IMG/VR virus record: IMGVR_UViG_3300036770_005021 | Span: 1 to 39,620 of that record | Direction: 5' to 3' (one strand) | Source of the DNA: a virus | DNA: 39,620 nucleotides | Part shown: piece by piece, positions 1-5,920 of the stretch | Position numbering within the stretch: position 1 is the first letter of the stretch | Layout of the letters: each line of letters opens with the position of its first letter | Notes under the pieces: generated by a model | Database searches by the model: none | Seen by the model: only the letters and a program-made list of their open reading frames with translations | Told to the model about the DNA's origin: nothing | Position numbers and translations under genes: made by a program

Positions 1-127
1 CCCAACTACGAAGCTAACTCCACATAGCAAAAGACGCATAAAGAAGCAGTCTCATCCAATGGAACCCCCCTGTTACTCTCCCTAATCATATACTCCGCTG
101 ATACAGCCTTCAGCCTATCACACAACT
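1..127. repeat. Terminal direct repeat, left copy (contig circularisation overlap)
   Basis: These 127 bases are identical to 39494-39620. A perfect overlap of exactly 127 bp is what a de Bruijn assembler run at k=127 leaves on a circular or terminally redundant molecule. I therefore read it as an assembly overlap on a 39,493-bp circle rather than as biological terminal repeats. Genes at both ends should be read across the join. Confidence 0.9.
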
Positions 128-170
128 CTCTGTAAGCTCTCTTCCTCTTTTCCTCTTCATTCTTCTCCAT
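6..170 (-). CDS. Small unknown protein, ends at an in-frame TAG beside the contig join
   Basis: This 54-aa ORF starts at an ATG at 170, with a G-rich ribosome site (GGGGG) 5 nt upstream, and stops at TAG (8-6). The N-terminus is charged (MEKNEEEKRKRAYREL), and the C-terminal half is rich in Cys and hydrophobic residues. The frame stays open after the TAG across the contig join for another 45 codons (39498-39361), so the two parts may be one gene split by an amber codon. The pattern 'G-V-x-x-D' followed by Cys and small hydrophobic residues recalls the next gene (39078-39377), suggesting distant paralogs. It lies just upstream of terL in the late operon. Function unknown. Confidence 0.55.
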   Translation of the reverse strand: MEKNEEEKRKRAYRELCDRLKAVSAEYMIRESNRGVPLDETASLCVFCYVELAS

Positions 171-568
171 AATCCCCCAAACCTAAAGTATTTTTGAGCA
201 TACAAAAACTTATAGGATAAGCACAAGAATAGAAAAAGTCTTTGGTGAAATTTGGTGGAGAGGGGTGGTGGGGGTAGTACTATATATATTTATATACACA
301 CGGGGTCATCGGGGGTCGATTCTCGTCGGGGTATGTAACCTTTTCTTTACTCCCCCCTCCTTCTCAGGGAGGGAGTGCATGTGTCGCAAGTCATTAACCC
401 TCAACTTACTCACACACGCTTTCACCTCTCTCACACACTCGCGGTGCAATGGCGGTGCAACGAAGAAAAGATTATGAGCCCTAAAGTGTATCGATAAGTC
501 CAGCTATCCACACACTTCCCCCTTGCTCCCCTTGTGTCTACACCTTATATATAGCAAGCCGTGTGAGG
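171..568. other. Non-coding gap between candidate small terminase and the terL operon; repeat-rich
   Basis: I see no convincing gene in these 398 bases. They hold an AT run (about 280-297), three TCGGGGT-like repeats (about 302-332), a GC hairpin pairing ACTC..CCCTCC with GGGAGG-GAGT (about 350-378), two CTCACACAC repeats (about 409-437) and an 11-bp tandem repeat GCGGTGCAAYG (about 442-464). Clustered short repeats beside terminase genes would suit a packaging (pac) or regulatory site, but nothing here proves it. Confidence 0.4.
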
Positions 569-970
569 CTAGGCCTCGATGTCCTCAACTTGCTCTTGCT
601 TGCTTGACTGATCTAGTCCAGATATCTCTTGTACTAGCTGTTGCAAGTTGAGTGTGTTTACCGATACGCCCGTGTTGCTGTAGCCCCTACCCTTCCCTAG
701 CTGCGTTAAGAGGAAGGTGGCAGCCTTTAAAGCTTCCCTCGGCGTCTTTGCGCAGCTATCCATTAGAGCGTCTATTACAGTCTCAGCCTTGTCTAGCTTC
801 TCCTCTATCTCAGCTTCTCTGATTTTCAGTAGAGCTAGCTTAAGCTCTGAGCTTGAGTTTATGAGAGCGTAGAGCTTTCTGGTATTGACTTTGAGCAGCT
901 TCGAAGCTCTGGACACGTTGCCGTCTGTTTTTTCGAGGGCTCTTAAGGCCTCTAGCTCGTGTACACTCAC
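569..970 (-). CDS. Candidate terminase small subunit (HTH plus helical oligomerisation region)
   Basis: The conserved part begins HELEALRALEKTDGNVSRAS, a Fis/terminase-type helix-turn-helix. It is followed by a charged helical stretch (REAEIEEKLDKAETVIDALM) and a helical tail ending near GKGRGYSN, a layout common in phage small terminases that bind pac DNA. It is the first gene of the late minus-strand module that leads to terL. The open frame continues upstream to 1114, but a near-consensus promoter occupies 1085-1114. The ATG at 1087 lies inside its -10 box, and the TTG at 1114 is the -35. I therefore prefer the GTG at 970, with a G-run 10 nt upstream (133 aa). Other DNA-binding functions are possible. 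Confidence 0.55.
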   Translation of the reverse strand: MSVHELEALRALEKTDGNVSRASKLLKVNTRKLYALINSSSELKLALLKIREAEIEEKLDKAETVIDALMDSCAKTPREALKAATFLLTQLGKGRGYSNTGVSVNTLNLQQLVQEISGLDQSSKQEQVEDIEA

Positions 971-1084
971 ACCACCATTTCCCCCCACTTCTCTCCCCAC
1001 TCTCTTTTTCAGGCCTTTGTGACAAGGGTCAAGTGCATGCGCTTTGTATCGTCGCTTCGCTTGTCGCTTGCTTCCTGATACGAT

Positions 1085-1114
1085 CATATAGCAATTTTTT
1101 GAGTTTTTTGTCAA
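1085..1114 (-). promoter_or_regulatory. Strong sigma70-like promoter reading left into the late module
   Basis: On the minus strand TTGACA (1114-1109) is followed, after 18 bp, by TATATG (1090-1085), with A-rich flanks. It should start transcripts near 1077, upstream of the candidate small-terminase gene. It is the best promoter match I found in the window. Confidence 0.65.
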
Positions 1115-1217
1115 GGGGTTTGCAAATTTTTTTGTTAAGTTGGGGTTATAGACTTGATTTTTATTGTGTATAAGTATGTGTAGATAAACGGCTTATGAGT
1201 AAAGAAATTTATAGCAG

Positions 1218-1245
1218 TTGCATTAAATGATCATAGTGATATAAG
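1218..1245 (+). promoter_or_regulatory. Promoter for the plus-strand early operon
   Basis: TTGCAT (1218-1223) is separated by 16 bp from TATAAG (1240-1245). It lies 33 bp upstream of the ATG at 1278 and diverges from the minus-strand promoter at 1085-1114. Confidence 0.5.
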
Positions 1246-1277
1246 ATAATGCCATCTTCAAACGGAGGAGATGGAAG

Positions 1278-1802
1278 ATGAGAACGATTGAAACCGTAGT
1301 CTACAGCTACGATGAGCTAAGCGAAGAGGCTAAGGAAAAGGCTATTGAAGCAATGAGCGATATAAACACCCATGATCGTTTGTACGAGCATGTATATGAA
1401 AAATGGATAGAAAAGCTTGAGGAAATGGGTTTTAGCAAACCAAAGATTTATTTTTCAGGCTTCTATAGCCAAGGCGATGGAGCTTCTTTTGAGTGTGAGT
1501 ACGTCGACGCGCAAAAGATTTTAGGCAACAAGCCTTTTAGTGGACAAATTCAGTGCAATTTTGTTCGCGGTGTAGATAGGCCGTACTTAAACGCGACATA
1601 CTCGACGTTTTGGGAAGAAAGGGATCTTTCTACAGAGCTAGACGATCTTTGCGATGAGCTTTTAGAGATATACAGAGACGTTTGCTATGAAATTTACGAC
1701 TCTTTGAGAAAAGAATATGAGTATCTAATAGGACGTGAGGCGATTGAAGATACAATCAGAGCAAACAACTATGAGTTTACAATAGACGGCAAACCAGTTT
1801 AA
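1278..1802 (+). CDS. Conserved phage hypothetical protein (antitoxin-like family)
   Basis: This 174-aa acidic protein opens with a recurring phage motif, an N-terminal 'TIETVVYSYDELSEEAKEKA', followed by 'FSGFYSQGDGASFE' around residues 60-73. Proteins of this kind are often labelled antitoxin-like in phage genomes, but I know of no proven function. The start is supported by GGAGGAG about 7 nt upstream. That ribosome site lies in the loop of a possible hairpin (CATCTTC 1253-1259 with GAAGATG 1274-1280) whose stem contains the start codon, so translation may be structure-controlled. First gene of the operon. Confidence 0.8.
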   Translation: MRTIETVVYSYDELSEEAKEKAIEAMSDINTHDRLYEHVYEKWIEKLEEMGFSKPKIYFSGFYSQGDGASFECEYVDAQKILGNKPFSGQIQCNFVRGVDRPYLNATYSTFWEERDLSTELDDLCDELLEIYRDVCYEIYDSLRKEYEYLIGREAIEDTIRANNYEFTIDGKPV

Positions 1803-1804
1803 GC

Positions 1805-1842
1805 CTCAAATTTCTCCTAGATTTTTCTAGGGGATTCTTGAG
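1805..1842 (+). other. Nested intergenic hairpin
   Basis: CTCAA (1805-1809) pairs with TTGAG (1838-1842), and inside it CCTAG (1816-1820) pairs with CTAGG (1827-1831). No U-run follows, so it looks like an RNA processing or stability structure between two co-transcribed genes rather than a terminator. Confidence 0.4.
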
Positions 1843-1869
1843 CTTTAAACAAAAACAAATAGGTAAGAA

Positions 1870-2175
1870 ATGAACAAACGAGACGAAATCACAACAACCG
1901 ACATTTCAGACTTTGGATCAAGAGAACGAGCAATGCTTGTTGATCTCTTGATTGCATGGGAAAAGCAAGGATTGCCCGACGATTTTTACGAAGATGAAGT
2001 TGTCCCAATGATGAACAAGAATAGTGGAAATGTGTTCCTCACAAACTCAGAATACCAAGTTGCAATGATGAACGGAGATAGGCTGGAAAGCTTTTACTCT
2101 TGTTTCAATTGTGGGCATGAAGGCTTTTCAGAGGGCTGCCAATTGAATGACGATGGATGCAATCAGTGCAATTAA
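1870..2175 (+). CDS. Small acidic protein with C-terminal Cys cluster
   Basis: This 101-aa protein is not recognised. Its last 25 residues contain four cysteines in CFNCG...GCQ...GCNQC spacing, suggesting a small metal-binding or disulfide knuckle. The rest is acidic and helical. It starts at ATG 1870 after an A-rich leader (AAACAAAAACAAATAGGT, 1847-1864) that is repeated almost identically before the next gene. Second gene of the early operon. Confidence 0.7.
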   Translation: MNKRDEITTTDISDFGSRERAMLVDLLIAWEKQGLPDDFYEDEVVPMMNKNSGNVFLTNSEYQVAMMNGDRLESFYSCFNCGHEGFSEGCQLNDDGCNQCN

Positions 2176-2200
2176 TAAAACAAAAACAAATAGGTGAGCA

Positions 2201-2647
2201 ATGAAAGAAACAAAAAAAACCTACTCTCAATATTTTACAACGAAGGAAAGGCCATCGGGCGAAAAGTTCGTTTTTCTGAAAGACGAAGCGCCTGAATCAC
2301 TAGAATCAATGATGATAGACATACATTTCGATTATTTTGACGGATGTCTCCTTAACGATTGGATTTACAGAGAGACTAGCTACGCTTTCGAGAGACTTGA
2401 GGAATACGAAAGCGAAAGCGACTATGAAAGAGCCGTTTGCGAAATAGAGCCGGACGTTTACACAAACGACTTGATTGAATGGCTTAAAAATCCCTATGCA
2501 ACTGATTATTGCAACGAAGAGCTGCAAGAGGGTCATAAACCAGATAGCTTAGAAAATCTTATCTCTACAGCTCAAGTTAGAGCGAAAGAGCGCATTTACT
2601 ATTCAGTATGGATATTTTTACAAAAACAAAGAGGCGAAAATGCTTAA
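2201..2647 (+). CDS. Unknown acidic early protein
   Basis: This 148-aa protein, rich in Glu, Asp and Tyr and predicted mostly helical, is not recognised. It has the same A-rich leader as the gene before it (2178-2198) just upstream of ATG 2201. Its 3' end overlaps the next small ORF by 8 bp, the first of three consecutive overlaps (to 3016). Small acidic early proteins of phages often bind host enzymes, but nothing here shows a target. Confidence 0.7.
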   Translation: MKETKKTYSQYFTTKERPSGEKFVFLKDEAPESLESMMIDIHFDYFDGCLLNDWIYRETSYAFERLEEYESESDYERAVCEIEPDVYTNDLIEWLKNPYATDYCNEELQEGHKPDSLENLISTAQVRAKERIYYSVWIFLQKQRGENA

Positions 2648-2765
2648 AACTCTTATGGGGCTTCGCTTTCTTATGCTGTTAATGAAGATTGCAGAGGATA
2701 ATAGGGTGAAAATAGAAAAGAGAGAAAAAGAAGAAAAAGAAAGGAGCAACAAGAAAGATGTTTGA
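2640..2765 (+). CDS. 41-aa small protein: hydrophobic N-terminus, charged tail
   Basis: The ATG at 2640 overlaps the end of the preceding gene by 8 bp, after an ACAAAAACAAA-GAGG leader like those of the two upstream genes. Residues 1-17 are hydrophobic with Met and Leu (MLKTLMGLRFLMLLMK), and residues 20-41 are a Lys/Glu-rich helix. It may be a short membrane-anchored protein. Its end overlaps the next ORF by 8 bp, which supports translation coupling. Function unknown. Confidence 0.55.
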   Translation: MLKTLMGLRFLMLLMKIAEDNRVKIEKREKEEKERSNKKDV

Positions 2766-2853
2766 TTTTTTCATGAATTGGCTTGCTGCGTTTCTTGTCT
2801 TTGAGCATGATCGAAAGAGAGAGGAAAATGACAAACCAAAATCTCGTCATTAA
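2758..2853 (+). CDS. 31-aa small membrane-type protein
   Basis: It starts at ATG 2758 with AAGGAG 11 nt upstream. Residues 1-15 (MFDFFMNWLAAFLVF) could span or sit on a membrane, and the rest is charged (EHDRKREENDK). It overlaps both neighbours (8 bp and 26 bp). Reality rests on the ribosome site and tight packing. No function can be assigned. Confidence 0.45.
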   Translation: MFDFFMNWLAAFLVFEHDRKREENDKPKSRH

Positions 2854-3016
2854 GATTATTCACAAAAACCTTTTCGGAAAGGATTTTTACTATCCCGTTT
2901 GCGAAAAGGGAAGGATTCTTTTAAAGCTGGCTGGAGGAAAGCCAGCTTTTAATCAAAACGAAGTTAACCTCTTGCACCAAATTGGCTACGAGCTTGAAAT
3001 GGCCGACCGATTCTAG
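2828..3016 (+). CDS. 62-aa unknown early protein
   Basis: The start is taken at ATG 2828, preceded by GAGAGAGAGG, rather than an in-frame ATG at 2783 that has no ribosome site. The sequence (MTNQNLVIKIIHKNLFGKDF) looks like a small mixed alpha/beta domain with 'YYPVCEKGRILLKLAGGKPA' in the middle. It is the last gene of this overlapping run and converges on the minus-strand ORF at 3046. Not recognised. Confidence 0.6.
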   Translation: MTNQNLVIKIIHKNLFGKDFYYPVCEKGRILLKLAGGKPAFNQNEVNLLHQIGYELEMADRF

Positions 3017-3025
3017 ACATAGAGG

Positions 3026-3051
3026 GTTTAAACGACACTCTCTTTTTAAAC
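3026..3051. terminator. Possible bidirectional terminator between convergent genes
   Basis: GTTTAAA (3026-3032) pairs with TTTAAAC (3045-3051) across a 12-nt loop, with T-runs next to the stem. It lies between the end of the plus-strand gene at 3016 and the end of the minus-strand ORF at 3046. The stem is AT-rich and weak. Confidence 0.3.
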
Positions 3052-3219
3052 TGCCCTTTGTTCGGCTGCCGTTGAGATTTCCCTAAGCAATGCCGCGATT
3101 GGAGAAACTCGTTTATATATTCCGATGATATCTTCCACTTGTAAGTTATGCTCATTGGCCAGTTCCTTTATCACAATCGATGATGATAAAAAAATATCTT
3201 GAAAAATCTGTTTGTTCAT
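3046..3219 (-). CDS. 57-aa minus-strand small protein, regulator-like size
   Basis: The start is ATG 3219 with GGTGGG 4 nt upstream. A possible promoter (TTGCTT, 16 bp, TATTCT) precedes it. The protein is predicted helical (FLSSSIVIKELANEHNLQVE), resembling a short helix-turn-helix or oligomerisation segment, but no family is recognised. It sits alone on the minus strand between two plus-strand genes, a typical place for a small regulator. The role is inferred from position only. Confidence 0.45.
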   Translation of the reverse strand: MNKQIFQDIFLSSSIVIKELANEHNLQVEDIIGIYKRVSPIAALLREISTAAEQRAV

Positions 3220-3290
3220 GGTACCCACCGATTAAAGAATAGATTGCGTTAAGTATTAAGCAATTCTATCTTTTTTGAAAAGGGAAAACC

Positions 3291-3602
3291 ATGAATATTG
3301 AAAATTTTAGACAATTAAACGTTCCGGGAAAAGTATTGGCCGTGTTTGATCTTAGGCTTAAAAACGGCATTCTTTACCGAGGGATGAAAGTGATAGAAGG
3401 AAAGGGGGGAAGCTTTGTTTCTTTTCAGTCCATCAAAGATGCCGAGGGGAAATGGGTTAGCGTCGTCGAATACCCAGCGTATAGCCACAAAGCTTTTCTG
3501 ATGGAAGTCACGGAAGCTTTAAAGGCTCAGGGCAAGATTGCCGTTAAGCAACCAGATACCGACGTTGCTAAAATGGCGCAAGAGGCTTTCAACGAGTTTT
3601 AG
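3291..3602 (+). CDS. SpoVG-like DNA/RNA-binding protein
   Basis: Of 103 aa, residues 14-50 carry the SpoVG pattern: 'KVLAVFDLRLKNGILYRG' followed by 'MKVIEGKGGSFVSF', close to the family's R-G-x-K-V-I-E-G-x-x-G-x-F-V-S-F core. SpoVG proteins are small site-specific nucleic-acid binders best known as regulators, and homologs occur in phages and plasmids. Length is typical. Start chosen at ATG 3291 after AAAGGG. The gene is followed by a large inverted repeat that can act as its terminator. Confidence 0.65.
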   Translation: MNIENFRQLNVPGKVLAVFDLRLKNGILYRGMKVIEGKGGSFVSFQSIKDAEGKWVSVVEYPAYSHKAFLMEVTEALKAQGKIAVKQPDTDVAKMAQEAFNEF

Positions 3603-3621
3603 CCAAAAACCTCTTTAAACC

Positions 3622-3697
3622 CACCAAATTTCGATTATCTTTCTCAAGAGCTACCTAGACTTGTCTTTTGAAAGATAATCGATTCTAGTGGTGTTTT
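3622..3697. terminator. Large inverted repeat between convergent genes
   Basis: CGATTATCTTTC (3632-3643) is perfectly complementary to GAAAGATAATCG (3670-3681) across a 26-nt loop. CACCA (3622-3626) pairs with TGGTG (3689-3693) outside it, followed by TTTT. It fits a terminator for the SpoVG-like gene. The 12-bp perfect arms are unusually long for that job, so a protein or recombinase site is possible. Confidence 0.5.
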
Positions 3698-4259
3698 AAG
3701 CCCATCCCTGACGATTCTGAGCTTCGCTCTCCATCCTCTTTTGATAACCTCGTTGAGTTTCGTTCTTTATCCCGTCAAACAATTCTTTAAACTTATCAGG
3801 CTTTCCGCATGTGCCCCCAGGAGGGTGAGGCCAGTACCCGCCGGTGTAGGGTTCGGGCAGCTTGTCGCCACCGGCTGTTGCGACGCAAACGAGGTAGCCT
3901 TTTCCGCCGAGGTTGTTGAAGATGTTGCAAAGCTGTTCTTTGAAGCCTAGCTGGCCATTCTCGTTTCGGCAAGACATGTGGAAAGAGAGGGGGCAAGCGA
4001 AGTTGTTTTCGTTTTGCTTCAAACTAAAAGTCACGTTTTTATACTCTTTAATTCTACGTACTTGTTCGTATTTCTCGGATTCATAATTAAAGATATTGTC
4101 CGTCACAGCATCGCTTATCTCAATCTTTAGCGAGCTTCCCTCAGGTATGCGCACTCTAGCCATCTGCCTGTTGAAAAAGTTAACGTTTATCATGCAGTCT
4201 GGATGTGGTTGAGGAGCGCCTGGCTTTTTATCCGCTCCCTCTTGATCGTACTTACTCAT
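3696..4259 (-). CDS. Unknown protein of the replication operon
   Basis: This 187-aa protein is not recognised. It has a predicted beta-rich centre (MINVNFFNRQMARVRIPEG), a Gly/Pro-rich stretch (EPYTGGYWPHPPGGTCG, near residue 140) and five scattered Cys. Its ATG overlaps the stop region of the replication protein by 8 bp, so it is probably translated from the same mRNA as the third gene of that operon. Confidence 0.65.
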   Translation of the reverse strand: MSKYDQEGADKKPGAPQPHPDCMINVNFFNRQMARVRIPEGSSLKIEISDAVTDNIFNYESEKYEQVRRIKEYKNVTFSLKQNENNFACPLSFHMSCRNENGQLGFKEQLCNIFNNLGGKGYLVCVATAGGDKLPEPYTGGYWPHPPGGTCGKPDKFKELFDGIKNETQRGYQKRMESEAQNRQGWA

Positions 4260-5328
4260 CTCTTTTCCTAAGTTTAAATATTCTAATCATTTCCTGTTCA
4301 AAATAAGAGGGTTCCGATGTTAACAAAACTCTTTCTCCAGTGTCAAGGCGGACTAGGTGAGTATCGCTCAGGAAAAACTCGGTGTGAAATCGATTGCCGT
4401 CGGCTCTGAAAGAATGCTTTACCTGCAAAGCTAGTTCTCGGTTCTGCTGCTTCCAGCCAGCCTCTCCCTTCTTTGGCATGGATTTAACAAGAATCTTGTC
4501 GAAATTGCGCCTGAGTCCGTCTGCCGATTGAAGCGTTTTGTGCCAAAAATCGTCTTTGAAGGCGAAGTCTATCACGCGATTGAGGTCTTCGACCGTCCTT
4601 CCGTCGAGGCGTATAGCCAGATCGATCTCCTTTGCCCATTTCCGAGGGTCGGGGGCTTTGGCCTTTGGGTTGACCTCGGAAACGTGCCTCCACAACTTAG
4701 CGGCTATGTTAAGAGCTTCCTCGGGGATAGGCTTTTCTTCTTTCTTTTGCTTTTTTGGGGTTGGTATCTCTACCGTCCCGACATCCGCATCGGATGAGGG
4801 TCGCCCCCCGTTTCGGGGCGGGGGGGGGAGACACTCCTCTGGAGTGTCGACAAGAGAGTTAAATCTGTTTAAGTATATGTTTTTAGTATCTGGTATAGGT
4901 GTGGGAGGTCTCCTTTCTCCATTTGGGAGGTCTCCTTTCTCCATTTGGGAGATCTCCCTTTCGTAAAAATTATTTGAAAATTCGTTCTCGTTTACGAAGG
5001 CGTACCAAGCTGTTCGGTCAAATGCGGACTTGTTGAAATTTCCTTTTATCAAGACTGGCTCAAAGTCTTTTCCGTCCTTTTTGCTTTTTCTTCCTCTGCC
5101 TGTGCATAGCCTTTCTAAAATAGCTCTGATTTCTTCTTTAGTTAGATATGGAAATCTGACTGCGATTTCGTCTAGCGTTTGATACGTCCACGTTCTTCCT
5201 TCGTGAAAATTTTTCCCCATACTTCTGTTAAAAGAGATCCAGTGCTGGAAGTGGTGAATGAGGACAGCCTCAAGCGCTCCGTATTTCTGCGCAAGTTCTA
5301 TGTCGAAAGAATGGTGCATTGATCTCAT
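4252..5328 (-). CDS. Replication initiation protein (lambda O / DnaD-like organisation)
   Basis: This 358-aa protein has an N-terminal winged-helix region (LAQKYGALEAVLIHHFQHW; TYQTLDEIAVRFPYLTKEEI) of the type found in phage replisome organisers. A low-complexity linker follows, then a C-terminal helical domain (WRHVSEVNPKAKAPDPRKWA) like those that recruit helicase loaders. The open frame extends to 5409, but the ATG at 5328 overlaps the upstream stop as ATGA (5328-5325) and has a GGAAGGCGG site, so I use it. The linker DNA contains three 22-bp palindromic iterons (4903-4958) and one copy of the 72-bp in-frame repeat (4790-4861). An origin inside the linker of its own initiator gene is the known lambda O arrangement. 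Confidence 0.75.
   Translation of the reverse strand: MRSMHHSFDIELAQKYGALEAVLIHHFQHWISFNRSMGKNFHEGRTWTYQTLDEIAVRFPYLTKEEIRAILERLCTGRGRKSKKDGKDFEPVLIKGNFNKSAFDRTAWYAFVNENEFSNNFYEREISQMEKGDLPNGERRPPTPIPDTKNIYLNRFNSLVDTPEECLPPPPRNGGRPSSDADVGTVEIPTPKKQKKEEKPIPEEALNIAAKLWRHVSEVNPKAKAPDPRKWAKEIDLAIRLDGRTVEDLNRVIDFAFKDDFWHKTLQSADGLRRNFDKILVKSMPKKGEAGWKQQNRELALQVKHSFRADGNRFHTEFFLSDTHLVRLDTGERVLLTSEPSYFEQEMIRIFKLRKRDE
4790..4861. repeat. 72-bp palindromic in-frame repeat, copy A
   Basis: Identical over all 72 bases to 5365-5436. It contains a GC hairpin (CCCCG-TTT-CGGGG with G-rich flank) and a perfect 8-bp hairpin (GACACTCC-TCT-GGAGTGTC). On the minus strand it encodes SLVDTPEECLPPPPRNGGRP plus two serines, in frame inside the replication protein linker. 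Confidence 0.9.
4903..4958. repeat. Three 22-bp palindromic iterons, candidate replication origin
   Basis: Units begin at 4903, 4925 and 4947 with an exact 22-bp period. Each carries GGGAGRTCTCC, and the third (GGGAGATCTCCC) is a perfect palindrome. The first two units are identical. AT-rich DNA lies on both sides (4861-4900 and 4958-4985). Position within the initiator gene and helical-scale spacing match iteron origins of lambda type. Confidence 0.65.
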
Positions 5329-5885
5329 TTTCCGCCTTCCCGTTTTTGCATTCTGGAAACGTTTTCGGATGAGGGTCGCCCCCCGTTTCGGGGCGGGGGG
5401 GGGAGACACTCCTCTGGAGTGTCGACAAGAGAGTTATTACTCTCTCTAAGTACTTTCTCTAGATATGTATTATTAATAGTGGGGGTCTGTCCAGGGACGG
5501 GGCGATCCAGGGACGGGTTTTTGCATTCTGGAAACATTTTTTGAAATTCTTCCGAAGAAGTCTTAGTTTCAAAGACATAGTATTCCCAGGCGACGATTGC
5601 CCTATGGGGGGTCAGCACTTTCACCCTGTGGACATATCCAGCCCTCAAAAGCACGTTCATTAGCCGTCGGATGGTGTCTACGCTTACCCCATACTCCTTG
5701 GCTAAGTTAGCAGTTCTTATCGTCCAACTTGCTGGCTTAGAAAGTAGCCTCGCCCAAAATCCTGCTGCTTCAAATGTTAAGTTTTGGTCGTTAAGCGATC
5801 TGTTGTTTATGATCGTGTAAGGATTATTCCTGTCGTGTACAATCCGTATGATGGATTGACTAGAATTTGTGTTTTGATTTAGCAT
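5325..5885 (-). CDS. Winged-helix replication/regulatory protein (HTH_36-like)
   Basis: Of 186 aa, residues 30-95 (NLTFEAAGFWARLLSKPASW, then LAKEYGVSVDTIRRLMNVLL) match the winged-helix domain common in phage and plasmid replication initiators and replisome organisers. It is first in the operon and coupled by ATGA to the next initiator. The C-terminal 35 residues look added: they contain the 72-bp in-frame repeat (copy B) and part of a 24-bp direct repeat (5342-5365 and 5517-5540), so the original end may have been displaced. The start codon region ATGCTAAATCAAA is duplicated 22 bp upstream, creating a tiny 6-codon leader ORF. Confidence 0.7.
   Translation of the reverse strand: MLNQNTNSSQSIIRIVHDRNNPYTIINNRSLNDQNLTFEAAGFWARLLSKPASWTIRTANLAKEYGVSVDTIRRLMNVLLRAGYVHRVKVLTPHRAIVAWEYYVFETKTSSEEFQKMFPECKNPSLDRPVPGQTPTINNTYLEKVLRESNNSLVDTPEECLPPPPRNGGRPSSENVSRMQKREGGK
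5342..5365. repeat. 24-bp direct repeat, copy 1 (partner at 5517-5540)
   Basis: GTTTTTGCATTCTGGAAAC plus five bases matches 5517-5540 with one mismatch. The two copies bracket a 151-bp segment that includes 72-bp repeat copy B, suggesting a duplication or insertion at the 3' end of the first replication gene. Confidence 0.75.
5365..5436. repeat. 72-bp palindromic in-frame repeat, copy B
   Basis: Exact copy of 4790-4861, read in the same frame near the C-terminus of the upstream winged-helix gene. Identity over 72 bases with unrelated flanks points to a recent copying event. Confidence 0.9.
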
Positions 5886-5920
5886 ATTACCTGCTTTGAT
5901 TTAGCATGTTCATTGCTGTT

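Noticed and set aside
265-477. 70-aa plus-strand ORF in the left intergenic gap
   Set aside because: No ribosome site, composition follows simple repeats, no protein-like pattern.
5329-5409. Longer start for the replication protein (extra 27 aa)
   Set aside because: The extension is the other-frame reading of the upstream gene and its 72-bp repeat. ATG 5328 has ATGA coupling and a good ribosome site.
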